In this document: piece by piece, positions 1 through 5,981 of the stretch
How positions within the stretch are numbered: the first letter of the stretch is position 1
Layout: the number at the start of each line of letters is the position of its first letter
Assembly: GCA_937970115.1 (NCBI GenBank)
Contig: CALBVO010000017.1
Location: forward strand, 1-13,903
Direction: 5' to 3'
DNA: 13,903 nucleotides
Origin: Minisyncoccota bacterium
GTDB lineage: Bacteria; Patescibacteriota; Minisyncoccia; Phycocordibacterales; UBA1006
The notes under the pieces: generated by a model
The model's database searches: none
What the model was told of the DNA's origin: nothing
Seen by the model: only the letters and a program-made list of their open reading frames with translations
Translations under genes and position numbers: made by a program

Positions 1-64
1 TAGTCCATACTATGTGGTATTTGAGATCATAGAGTGTATGAGACCCTTTTCGGTAAAGTTGCAT
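1..64 (-). CDS. tnpA: IS200/IS605-type transposase TnpA, N-terminal fragment
   Basis: Only the first 21 codons are inside the window (MQLYRKGSHTLYDLKYHIVW plus one more residue); the gene continues past the left edge. The motif R-K-G-S-H-T-x-Y-D-L-K-Y-H-I-V-W is the conserved beginning of single-domain Y1 transposases of the IS200/IS605 family, which cut and join single-stranded DNA through an HUH motif and one catalytic tyrosine. Neither catalytic motif is visible here. The start codon is supported by the family alignment and by a -10 box exactly six bases upstream. Whether the element is intact cannot be judged. Confidence 0.85.
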   Translation of the reverse strand, partial: MQLYRKGSHTLYDLKYHIVWT

Positions 65-79
65 GTTCCTAGTATATCA
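65..79 (-). promoter_or_regulatory. Extended -10 promoter of tnpA, predicted leaderless
   Basis: On the minus strand, TGATATACT (79 to 71) is an extended -10 element (TG-N-TATACT). It is followed by exactly six bases (AGGAAC) and then the ATG. Transcription normally begins about seven bases after the -10 box, which places the start on the A of the ATG. No -35 box is evident; that position is occupied by the IS hairpins. AGGA is present but sits too close to the ATG to act as a normal ribosome binding site. Confidence 0.55.
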
Positions 80-85
80 TTGTTG

Positions 86-113
86 CCCTGAAGGGATCGC
101 CTGAAGGCGAGGG
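86..113 (-). repeat. Twin subterminal hairpins of the IS200/IS605 left end
   Basis: Two adjacent palindromes share the same loop: CCCTGAAGGG (86-95, stem CCCT/AGGG) and CGCCTGAAGGCG (98-109, stem CGCCT/AGGCG). An alternative pairing of CCCT (86-89) with AGGG (110-113) would give one longer stem with a side bulge. In this family such imperfect palindromes are the transposase binding sites, which is the likely role here. Confidence 0.6.
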
Positions 114-137
114 TTTTGCTCCCAAAGATTGGAAAAT

Positions 138-168
138 AAAAAACATATCTTTTTAAGGATATGTTTTT
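138..168 (-). terminator. Terminator after secY
   Basis: ACATATC (143-149) and GATATGT (158-164) form a 7-bp stem with an 8-base loop. Runs of A at 138-142 and T at 164-168 extend it and give a U-tract on the minus strand. It lies 14 bases past the secY stop codon and would end the S14-to-SecY transcript. The flanking A and T runs make it potentially bidirectional. Confidence 0.75.
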
Positions 169-182
169 GATAACTCAGTTTA

Positions 183-1454
183 TTAATATTCTCGCATTGC
201 GATTTGTGCATCGAGCTTCTTGATCAAATCAAGAACTACTGATACCACAATCAAGATTCCTGTTCCTCCAATTGCAACTGCAGTGTTTCCTGTGGTTGAA
301 AGAAGAATAATAGGAAGAACTGCGATCAACCCAAGAAATGCTGCTCCTACAAAAGTTAGTCGTGATGCTACTTTTGCAAAATATTCTTCGGTTGACGCCC
401 CTGGACGAATCCCTGGTACAAATGCTCCAGATTTATGTAAGTTTTCACTCATGGCCTCTGGATCAAACGTAATTGCTGTATAGAAATAAGTGAACCCAAA
501 CACAAGTACAAAGTATAATACTGGATACCATACATTATGTGTCAGTACAAAATTTACACCTCGTGCTGCTTCAGCTAGCCAAGTAATATTTGATTCTAAC
601 AACCATCCTGCCAACATTTGTGGAAACAGTAAGATTGATAGTGCAAAAATAATTGGCATCACTCCTGCCTGATTAACTTTCATTGGTACATACGTATCAG
701 ATCCGCCATACGTAGACATACCACGTACCTGTTTTGCATAAGTGATAGCTACACGCCGTTCTGCTTCGTTTACCAAAACAACTGCAATGATAACGACTAA
801 TACCATAATCCCATAAAGAACATAATTAAATAATTCTGATGGAATATATGATTGTACTAATTGAGATAGCACTGACGGAACGGATGCTACAATTCCTGCA
901 AAAATAAGAAGTGAGACTCCATTACCTACACCAAATTCGGTAATTAATTCCCCAATCCATGTTACCAATAATGCACCAGCGGTGACCACTAATACATTGC
1001 TTATCATTCCCATAAGCCCAAGTTCAGGTAAGGCACCTTGCCGCGCAAGAAGTGTTAGGATTCCAAAACCTTGAACTAAGGCGATTGGAACTGTTAGTAA
1101 TCGAGAAATATTATTAAATTTCTTTCGTCCGATTGAGCCTTCTTCGTGAAACAAGGTTTTTAACTTAGGTGATACGGTCGTCATTAACTGCATAATAATT
1201 GATGCCGTAATGTACGGACCAACTCCTAATACAACAATAGATAATTGTGATAATCCTCCACCAGAGAATAAGTTAAGGAAACTGAAAAATTCATTATTAG
1301 CTAAAAATTGAGCTAATACACCTGGATTCACTCCAGGTACTGGAACTGATGCCAAAAAACGAAATGCAATCAACATTACCAAGGTAAAAAGAAGACTATT
1401 TCGAAGGTATCGATCGGTAAAAAGAATATTAAATTTTCGTGTGAGAGAACTCAT
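183..1454 (-). CDS. secY: Preprotein translocase subunit SecY
   Basis: SecY is the central pore of the SecYEG channel that moves unfolded proteins across, or into, the cytoplasmic membrane. The 423-residue product has the family's usual length and about ten hydrophobic helices. Recognisable blocks are the plug/second-helix region with GGGLSQLSIVVLGVGPYI (about 65-82), WIGELITEFGVGNG (166-179), the cytoplasmic loop GGSDTYVPMKVNQAGVMP (250-267), FVPGIRPG (345-352) and GGTGILIVV (397-405). It follows rplO by seven bases, in the classic end-of-spc position, and is closed by a terminator. The expected next genes (adk, map) are absent; an insertion sequence is there instead. Start: ATG with no Shine-Dalgarno sequence. 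Confidence 0.97.
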   Translation of the reverse strand: MSSLTRKFNILFTDRYLRNSLLFTLVMLIAFRFLASVPVPGVNPGVLAQFLANNEFFSFLNLFSGGGLSQLSIVVLGVGPYITASIIMQLMTTVSPKLKTLFHEEGSIGRKKFNNISRLLTVPIALVQGFGILTLLARQGALPELGLMGMISNVLVVTAGALLVTWIGELITEFGVGNGVSLLIFAGIVASVPSVLSQLVQSYIPSELFNYVLYGIMVLVVIIAVVLVNEAERRVAITYAKQVRGMSTYGGSDTYVPMKVNQAGVMPIIFALSILLFPQMLAGWLLESNITWLAEAARGVNFVLTHNVWYPVLYFVLVFGFTYFYTAITFDPEAMSENLHKSGAFVPGIRPGASTEEYFAKVASRLTFVGAAFLGLIAVLPIILLSTTGNTAVAIGGTGILIVVSVVLDLIKKLDAQIAMREY

Positions 1455-1461
1455 ACGACTA

Positions 1462-1902
1462 TTATGCTACAGATCCGCCAGCCTTGCTAATTTTATTAGC
1501 AGCTGAAGCAGAAACAAGACATCCTTCGACCGTTACTTTCTTTGTAAGTTCTCCATTTCCAAGAATTTTTACCGTAGCTTTTCGTGCTGCAACACCTCTA
1601 ATCAACCCTTTTTCTTTTAGTGTTGTTGAGTTTACGGTATCTCCAGCAGCAAAGTTTGCTTCAATAACTGCAACGTTAACTGCAACATTATCCGCTTGAA
1701 TTGATTTGTTTGAGTTTACCCCTCGCCCTCGCAATTTTGGAAGTTTCTTTATTTGATCTCGAATTTCTGCACGGATTCCATGTGAACCGTGTTGTTTTTG
1801 ACCTTTGTGTCCACGACCAGAGGTTTTCCCTCGAAGACCTCCTCGCCCAACTTTTCGTGATTTTTTATTAGGGTTTTTTCGTTTTAATTCGTGAATTTGC
1901 AT
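1462..1902 (-). CDS. rplO: 50S ribosomal protein L15
   Basis: L15 is a late-assembling protein of the large subunit. The 146-residue product has the basic Gly/Arg-rich N-terminal tail (KVGRGGLRGKTSGRGHKGQK, about 17-36) that threads into 23S rRNA, followed by the compact C-terminal domain ending in VEGCLVSASAANKISKAGGS. Length is normal. It follows rpsE with only six bases between stop and start, so the gene for L30 (rpmD), which usually sits here, is absent. The start lies in a TATT-ATG context with no Shine-Dalgarno sequence. Confidence 0.96.
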   Translation of the reverse strand: MQIHELKRKNPNKKSRKVGRGGLRGKTSGRGHKGQKQHGSHGIRAEIRDQIKKLPKLRGRGVNSNKSIQADNVAVNVAVIEANFAAGDTVNSTTLKEKGLIRGVAARKATVKILGNGELTKKVTVEGCLVSASAANKISKAGGSVA

Positions 1903-1908
1903 AATACT

Positions 1909-2667
1909 TTATCGGTTAGCATTAAAAGGTCGTCGTTGCCCTCCTCCACCACGACGATCTCGTCCGTTAAATCGACCTTTCCGCTCTTCCTTTGGTGCAT
2001 CTTTGATTGGGTCCATTGGAATAGAGAATGTGCTCAGCGCCTTAATAGCAGCTTTTGCGTTGTTTAGTTTATTTTTTGATCGTGAATGAATTCGTGCTGT
2101 TACATCTGTAACACCAGCTAATTCAAGAACCGTTCGCATTGTTGAACCAGCAACAAGTCCACGCTCTTTGTTTGGCATCATTTCTACTCGTGCTGCTGTT
2201 ACCTTTGCATCGGTCACATGAGGAATTGAATTTGTTTTTGTTCGCTTAATCTTAATAAGATTTTTACGAGCTTGATTAAAGGCTTTTTGAATAGCAAGAG
2301 ACGTATCTGTCGCTTTTCCTGAACCAAGTCCAATTCGCCCCTTCTTGTCTCCAATAACCATATCCACACGGAATGATAATCGTCGTCCTCCTTTTACCAC
2401 ACGAGTAACTCGTGAAATATTGATAATTTTTTGATCAAATTCTGGTTTTGGACGATCCCGAAACCGAGAACCTTTCCGAAATGGTTTTTTACCACCAAAA
2501 CTTCGGCGAGCTCCACCCTTACCTTGATATCCTGTTCGTCCTACTGGACGAGCTGATGTCGTAGTTTTAGTATCCGCTCCTGTTGTTGCCTTTACATCTC
2601 CTCCTTCTGATTTTACTTCTGTGATTGAATTAGCAACGGGTTGTTCTGTTTTATTTTCTTCTGACAT
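1909..2667 (-). CDS. rpsE: 30S ribosomal protein S5 with long disordered extensions
   Basis: S5 lies near the mRNA entry channel of the small subunit and contributes to decoding accuracy. The conserved core starts near residue 80 (INISRVTRVVKGGRRLSFRV) with the dsRNA-binding-like domain, followed by the C-terminal domain (KERGLVAGSTMRTVLELAGV, about 167-186). At 252 residues it is far longer than the roughly 165 of E. coli S5. Residues 1-75 are extra: first acidic and Thr-rich, then Gly/Arg/Lys-rich (GKGGARRSFGGKKPFRKG). Residues 229-252 form an Arg/Gly tail. The extensions look disordered and RNA-binding by composition; their function is unknown. The reading frame is open throughout, and I see no better internal ATG before the core. 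Confidence 0.95.
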   Translation of the reverse strand: MSEENKTEQPVANSITEVKSEGGDVKATTGADTKTTTSARPVGRTGYQGKGGARRSFGGKKPFRKGSRFRDRPKPEFDQKIINISRVTRVVKGGRRLSFRVDMVIGDKKGRIGLGSGKATDTSLAIQKAFNQARKNLIKIKRTKTNSIPHVTDAKVTAARVEMMPNKERGLVAGSTMRTVLELAGVTDVTARIHSRSKNKLNNAKAAIKALSTFSIPMDPIKDAPKEERKGRFNGRDRRGGGGQRRPFNANR

Positions 2668-2686
2668 AAATAAATATTAGATGTGA

Positions 2687-3034
2687 TTAAAAGTTAAGCC
2701 CAGCAGTTCGAGCTGCTTCAGCAAGCGCCTTAACGCGCCCAGCAAAAAGGTATCCACTTCGGTCAAATACGACGTCAGTAATTTTTTTTGCTTGTGCGGC
2801 TTTTGCAATAGCAGTTCCTACTACCATTGCGCGTTCAACTTTTGTTCCTGATGTTTCTTTTACATCATCAGCCTGAGCCAATGTTGTGTTTGTTGTATCA
2901 TCAATAAGTTGAGCGTAAATTGATTTGTTTGATCGAAAGACAGTTAATCGTGGTCGTGCCGCAGTTCCTGAGACCTTTGCTCGAACCTTAGCATGCCGTC
3001 GCTTTCGCTTCATTGTTTTATATTGTGTATCCAT
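2687..3034 (-). CDS. rplR: 50S ribosomal protein L18
   Basis: L18 binds 5S rRNA together with L5 and forms part of the central protuberance. The 115-residue product is of normal length and carries RRHAKVRAKVSGTAARPRLT (12-31), FRSNKSIYAQLIDD (33-46) and the C-terminal VVFDRSGYLFAGRVKALAEA block. The chosen ATG is preceded by TATT like several neighbours. An internal ATG at residue 8 (MKRKRRHAK) is a possible alternative start. It lies 47 bases after rplF and 19 bases before rpsE in the same direction. Confidence 0.95.
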   Translation of the reverse strand: MDTQYKTMKRKRRHAKVRAKVSGTAARPRLTVFRSNKSIYAQLIDDTTNTTLAQADDVKETSGTKVERAMVVGTAIAKAAQAKKITDVVFDRSGYLFAGRVKALAEAARTAGLNF

Positions 3035-3081
3035 AATACGTATATAGTTTAAATAGCTTAATGCTTGGTATCAACCTGCGA

Positions 3082-3618
3082 TTATGCAGATTTTTTACCT
3101 TGCTTACGACGAATAATTTCTCCTTCGTATCGAATTCCCTTCCCTTTGTATGGTTCAGGTTTTTTCTTAGCACGTATTTGTGCTGCGAATTGCATTGTTC
3201 GTTCTTTATCAATTCCTGAAATGGTAATAAGGTTCTTTTCTGCTACTGCAGTTAAACCTTCTGGAATTTCCATAATTACTGGATGTGAATATCCAAGGGC
3301 CATGTGTAATTCCTTACCTTTTACTTCTGAACGAAAACCAACTCCCTCAACGATAAGTTTCTTTTCAAAACCAGCAGTCACACCATGAATCATATTCATA
3401 ATATGTGAAGCGTAGGTTCCGATAAGTGCTCGCGAGAAAACGGTATCTTCTACTTTTGAGAATCCAAAAGTGCCATCCTTGATTTCAAATGCGATAACAT
3501 CGTTATTGAAACTTCGTGACAATTCTCCTTTTGGACCTTTGATAGTAACCACATTACCATCTTGTTTAATTTCTACTCCAGTTGGAATAGCGATTGGTTG
3601 TTTTGAAAGTCGTGACAT
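3082..3618 (-). CDS. rplF: 50S ribosomal protein L6
   Basis: L6 lies near the sarcin-ricin loop and the L7/L12 stalk base of the large subunit. The 178-residue product has the standard length and the two tandem alpha/beta domains: N-terminal MSRLSKQPIAIPTGVEI with VTIKGPKGELSR (28-39), and C-terminal GVGFRSEVKGKELHMALGYSH followed by ISGIDKE and the conserved tail KKPEPYKGKGIRYEGEIIRRK. It is separated from rpsH upstream by an unusually long 243-base gap, so it may have its own promoter. The stop codon TAA follows KKSA. Confidence 0.97.
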   Translation of the reverse strand: MSRLSKQPIAIPTGVEIKQDGNVVTIKGPKGELSRSFNNDVIAFEIKDGTFGFSKVEDTVFSRALIGTYASHIMNMIHGVTAGFEKKLIVEGVGFRSEVKGKELHMALGYSHPVIMEIPEGLTAVAEKNLITISGIDKERTMQFAAQIRAKKKPEPYKGKGIRYEGEIIRRKQGKKSA

Positions 3619-3861
3619 AATTTTTTATTCGAAGACATCTTGTAAGATTTTAAACCGGAACAACTAAAATTCAACTGCAAAGGTTTCAATGTTCATCACA
3701 GGAGCGCTGCTCCTGATGTCTTACACTTAAACTCTTTCGCTCAAATTTTAATTGTTTCGCTTATAAAATATTTCTACGATGACTTTGATATATGTTTAGT
3801 AATAATAATTGACATTTCTAATGTCATCCTCAATGTAACTGAGAGTAGAGAAATTTAGTGC
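3619..3861 (-). repeat. Palindrome-bearing spacer between rpsH and rplF
   Basis: In most bacteria S8 and L6 genes are nearly adjacent; here 243 bases separate them, with no open frame of note. The spacer contains CAGGAGC-GCT-GCTCCTG (3699-3715), flanked by CAT/ATG that could extend the stem, and TGACATT-TCT-AATGTCA (3810-3826). AAGACATC (3632-3639) is the reverse complement of GATGTCTT (3715-3722), so a larger fold is possible. On the minus strand the second hairpin follows the rpsH stop by about 35 bases and is followed by ATTATTATT, a weak terminator-like signal. The function of the spacer is unknown. Confidence 0.5.
3647..3674 (-). promoter_or_regulatory. Possible promoter for rplF
   Basis: On the minus strand, TTGAAT (3674 to 3669) and TAAAAT (3652 to 3647) are separated by 16 bases. 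The predicted transcript would start about 20 bases before the rplF ATG. The -35 match is only four of six and the -10 five of six. In AT-rich DNA this could arise by chance; the long upstream gap is the main supporting argument. Confidence 0.3.
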
Positions 3862-4248
3862 TTACCAAATTTCAAATAGAATTTCTCCTCCCACCATTTC
3901 GGTGCGGGCCGCTTTACCGGTCATAATCCCTTTTGGTGTTGAAAGAAAAACTGCCCCATGACCATTTCGTACTGATGTAATGTGTTTAGCATTAGTATAC
4001 AAACGCCGTGAAGGCTTTGAGATTCGTTTAACCTGCGTAATACGTGGTTTTTCTTCTTTATACAAGAGGTCAATCTCTAGGACATCTCCTGATTTCATTT
4101 TCTTTTCAGAATACGACTTAATGTATCCTTCTTGAAACAGTGCTCGCGCAATATTCATTTTGTATCCAGAAAAAGGAATATGTACTGATGTTTTACCAGC
4201 ATTTCCTCCGTTCTTGATCGTAACGAGCATATCTCCGATTTTATCCAT
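3862..4248 (-). CDS. rpsH: 30S ribosomal protein S8
   Basis: S8 binds the central domain of 16S rRNA early in assembly, and in E. coli it also represses the spc operon by binding its mRNA. The 128-residue product starts directly at the conserved region (MDKIGDMLVTIKNG) and ends with the typical block ISKPSRRLYTNAKHI, then GIMTGKAAR and GGEILFEIW. Length is normal. The start context is TATT-ATG, and a small hairpin lies just upstream (4261-4276). Gaps of 141 bases upstream (to rpsN) and 243 bases downstream (to rplF) are unusual for this cluster. Confidence 0.97.
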   Translation of the reverse strand: MDKIGDMLVTIKNGGNAGKTSVHIPFSGYKMNIARALFQEGYIKSYSEKKMKSGDVLEIDLLYKEEKPRITQVKRISKPSRRLYTNAKHITSVRNGHGAVFLSTPKGIMTGKAARTEMVGGEILFEIW

Positions 4249-4260
4249 AATAGTGAATGT

Positions 4261-4276
4261 GTACGGTAAACCGTAC
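4261..4276 (-). promoter_or_regulatory. Perfect hairpin in the rpsH leader
   Basis: GTACGGT and ACCGTAC form a 7-bp perfect stem around two bases (a larger loop in practice), ending 12 bases before the rpsH ATG. Since there is no Shine-Dalgarno sequence, a hairpin so close to the start could affect ribosome access, or be a protein-binding site. I cannot show that it resembles the known S8 target. Confidence 0.4.
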
Positions 4277-4351
4277 GTGTTAAAGTGTATTGCTAATAAT
4301 CATCTAAAGATTTTTTCAACAATATTCAGAAATAATATCTATAAAATAGTT

Positions 4352-4357
4352 ATTATA
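4352..4357 (-). promoter_or_regulatory. Possible -10 box for an rpsH transcript
   Basis: A perfect TATAAT occurs on the minus strand (4357 to 4352) about 33 bases past the rpsN stop codon. It would give a leader of roughly 100 bases containing the 4261-4276 hairpin. No convincing -35 box is seen at the right distance, so this is a weak call. Confidence 0.25.
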
Positions 4358-4389
4358 ATTCCTCGCTTGTTGTCATAAATCTTAAAATT

Positions 4390-4575
4390 TTACCAAGATG
4401 ATTTTCGTACCCCTGGAATCTTTCCTTCGTTTGCAAGCTCACGGAAGCAGATTCGGCATAGACCGAAATCTCGCATATATCCATGTTTTCGCCCACATTT
4501 GAAGCATCGATTTACCACTCGAGTAGGAAATTTTGGCTTTTTTTCTGATCGTGCAATGACTGATTTTCGTGCCAT
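4390..4575 (-). CDS. rpsN: 30S ribosomal protein S14, zinc type (uS14)
   Basis: S14 is part of the head of the small subunit. At 61 residues this is the short zinc-binding form, with C24-x2-C27 and C40-x2-C43 (CFKCGRKHGYMRDFGLCRIC) and the conserved end FRELANEGKIPGVRKSSW. It normally follows rplE directly; here about 4.8 kb of unrelated genes intervene. It is therefore the first gene of a separate transcription unit (S14-S8-L6-L18-S5-L15-SecY) and must have its own promoter to the right. The start is preceded by AAAAT with no Shine-Dalgarno sequence. Confidence 0.97.
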   Translation of the reverse strand: MARKSVIARSEKKPKFPTRVVNRCFKCGRKHGYMRDFGLCRICFRELANEGKIPGVRKSSW

Positions 4576-5211
4576 ATTTTAAATAAATGCATTAAGAAGC
4601 AAGACATACATCCTGCCTTCTTTTCTTATAAATTTTGAATAGTATCGCTACTATTCACCACAGTGATATCGCACACAAATTTACATTCATCACTTTCAAA
4701 AGAGATAGATATAGATAGGTACGGATCGTCCGTAGATAAGTAATATACTACTTATTATTGTTATTTAGTAAAGCAAAATCGTTTGTAATTCTGGACTTGA
4801 TCCGGGATATTGAAAATAATTATCTTAATTACATATTCATCACTTTTTCAGACGAAAAAGTAACACAAAGAGTCTTCAAGCTCACAGATATTTTCTTAAA
4901 AATTTAGTTCGTATTCTGTAATTATAAAACTCGCGTTGCTCAGGCAGTTATAATTACGACGAATACTCTCGTCATTTTTATAGAAAATATATGTAGGCTT
5001 GGAACTAAGAATAATGTAACTAGCAACTTTCCAAACCTATGAAAATAATCGTTAAGAAATAAGTAGAATATTTTTGAAAAATGCGAAAGCTGTTTGAGCG
5101 AAGCGAGTTCTTGAGCATCGAAAATATTTTATTTATTTTAGATTATTTTTATGGTTTGAGGTTTTTGGTTCTTTTTACCTAAAAAGAATATAAGTAATAT
5201 TCATTAAAATT
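4576..5211. other. Gene-free, palindrome-rich spacer between rpsN and the lipoprotein gene
   Basis: More than 600 bases hold no plausible gene but many inverted repeats: GAATAGTA-TCGC-TACTATTC (4637-4656; on the minus strand its loop reads GCGA, a GNRA tetraloop), ACGGA-TCG-TCCGT (4721-4733), ATAAGTA/TACTTAT (4736-4755), a stem of about 12 bp with a 2-base bulge (4918-4931 with 4946-4957) enclosed by GTATTC/GAATAC, TAGGCTTGGAA/TTCCAAACCTA (4994-5004 with 5029-5039), and TTCTTTTTA/TAAAAAGAA (5169-5188). TTCATCACTTT occurs twice (about 4687 and 4844). CTGGACTTGATCCGGGA (about 4783-4799) resembles dispersed intergenic palindromes known from other bacteria. The rpsN promoter must lie somewhere here, but I cannot place it confidently. 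Confidence 0.6.
4594..4622 (-). promoter_or_regulatory. Stable stem-loop in the rpsN leader
   Basis: On the minus strand AAGAAG and CTTCTT (outer), then CAGGA and TCTTG (inner, one G-U pair), form an 11-bp stem with one bulged G and a 6-base loop. It ends 18 bases before the rpsN ATG. It could be a leader element of the second ribosomal transcription unit or a binding site for a ribosomal protein. The function is inferred only from position. Confidence 0.4.
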
Positions 5212-5239
5212 AAAACCCCTGTTTCACAACAGTGGTTTT
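5212..5239 (-). terminator. Terminator of the lipoprotein gene
   Basis: AAAACCCCTGTT (5212-5223) pairs with AACAGTGGTTTT (5228-5239) around a 4-base loop, with one mismatch. On the minus strand the stem runs into TTTTAATTTTAAT. It begins just after the stop codon of the 5244-5813 gene. Confidence 0.75.
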
Positions 5240-5243
5240 GGTA

Positions 5244-5813
5244 TTAATTTTTACTAATTAAATGACTTAATCTTTCTGATTCTTTTGATTTATATTTCTG
5301 AGCACTTTGAATTTTGTTATAAAAGAAATTTTGAGCGACTTGCATTGCATCAATATTATTAATTGATTCATGGTGTATCTCTTTTTTTTGATCGTCTGAG
5401 TGTGACTTATCAACAACAATAACTTCAAAAACATAATTTTTATCAAAATTAGGATATAGCCTAGAAGTGATCACTTTTTGATTTACTCTTTTCTTAGGAT
5501 AATAACCCATCCAATGAGAAACACTAATTGTATCTCTATTTTTAACAAGAAACATGTATTGTTTTTTATTACCCACAGGATCAAATTCATATGAATTAAA
5601 AGTATCACTACTTTCACCCACGGAATTAAAGAAAACTTTTAATTCACCAGACAATACATTATATAAACTATCCAATGGTTTTGCCTTGGTTTCTTCATTC
5701 ACTTGTGCTGATGTAGCAACTTGAGCCTTAACTTCTTTTGTGTCAATTTTTTCTGTACAAGATGTAATAACGACAAAAGACATTATTAAAAATAAGTTAA
5801 ATAAAAATTTCAT
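5244..5813 (-). CDS. Predicted lipoprotein of unknown function
   Basis: I do not recognise the family. The 189-residue product begins with a lipoprotein signal peptide: a hydrophobic stretch at residues 3-16 and lipobox I16-T17-S18-C19, predicting cleavage before C19 and lipid attachment. Residues 20-50 are a Lys/Glu/Thr/Ala linker. The rest is a soluble domain with aromatic-rich segments (for example VSHWMGYYPKKRV and YVFEVIVVDK) and a charged helical C-terminus. It stands alone, divergent from dsbB, with a terminator after it and an 18-bp inverted repeat in its leader. It appears more AT-rich than the ribosomal genes, which would fit acquisition by transfer, but I have not measured this. 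It is probably exported; the role is unknown. Confidence 0.75.
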   Translation of the reverse strand: MKFLFNLFLIMSFVVITSCTEKIDTKEVKAQVATSAQVNEETKAKPLDSLYNVLSGELKVFFNSVGESSDTFNSYEFDPVGNKKQYMFLVKNRDTISVSHWMGYYPKKRVNQKVITSRLYPNFDKNYVFEVIVVDKSHSDDQKKEIHHESINNIDAMQVAQNFFYNKIQSAQKYKSKESERLSHLISKN

Positions 5814-5843
5814 TATAATATTAAGTTTTAAATACTGATCATG

Positions 5844-5897
5844 AGTTCACAGCGAAATTATAACGAAATTACTATCACAATAATTTCGCTGTGAACT
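5844..5897. repeat. 18-bp perfect inverted repeat between divergent genes
   Basis: AGTTCACAGCGAAATTAT (5844-5861) and its exact reverse complement (5880-5897) are separated by 18 bases. The loop carries another copy of CGAAATTA, which also lies in the first arm. TGATCAT occurs on both sides (5836-5842 and 5918-5924). It lies 30 bases upstream of the lipoprotein start and about 50 bases upstream of the dsbB -35 box. An operator for both genes, a stable leader stem-loop or a remnant of a small mobile repeat are all possible. There is no T-run to suggest a terminator. Confidence 0.85.
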
Positions 5898-5946
5898 ATG
5901 TCATTTCAATATATAATTGATCATAAATAATAAACTTTGTCAATAC

Positions 5947-5975
5947 TTGTAACTTTAAACTAACCACTTTATACT
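5947..5975 (+). promoter_or_regulatory. Promoter of dsbB, predicted leaderless
   Basis: TTGTAA (5947-5952) and TATACT (5970-5975) are separated by the ideal 17 bases. Exactly six bases follow before the dsbB ATG at 5982, so the transcript should begin on the start codon. This is the only one of the four leaderless candidates that also has a fair -35 box. Confidence 0.65.
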
Positions 5976-5981
5976 TTTTTC

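Larger units (their letters stand above)
1..122 (-). mobile_element. IS200/IS605-family insertion sequence, left end (truncated by window edge)
   Basis: Reading leftward on the minus strand, a pair of short hairpins is followed by a promoter and the start of a tyrosine (Y1/HUH) transposase gene. This is the known architecture of the left end of IS200/IS605 elements, whose transposase recognises subterminal palindromes instead of terminal inverted repeats. The element lies just beyond the secY terminator and has the same orientation as the ribosomal genes. The exact boundary cannot be set because these elements make no target duplication and the other end is outside the window. Family assignment is fairly secure from the transposase N-terminus; the right edge near 122 is a guess. 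Confidence 0.75.

Noticed and set aside
3074..3100. CTGC-GATTAT-GCAG followed by TTTTTT on the plus strand as a terminator
   Set aside because: The stem is only 4 bp and the sequence is the coding end of rplF; there is no plus-strand gene for it to terminate.
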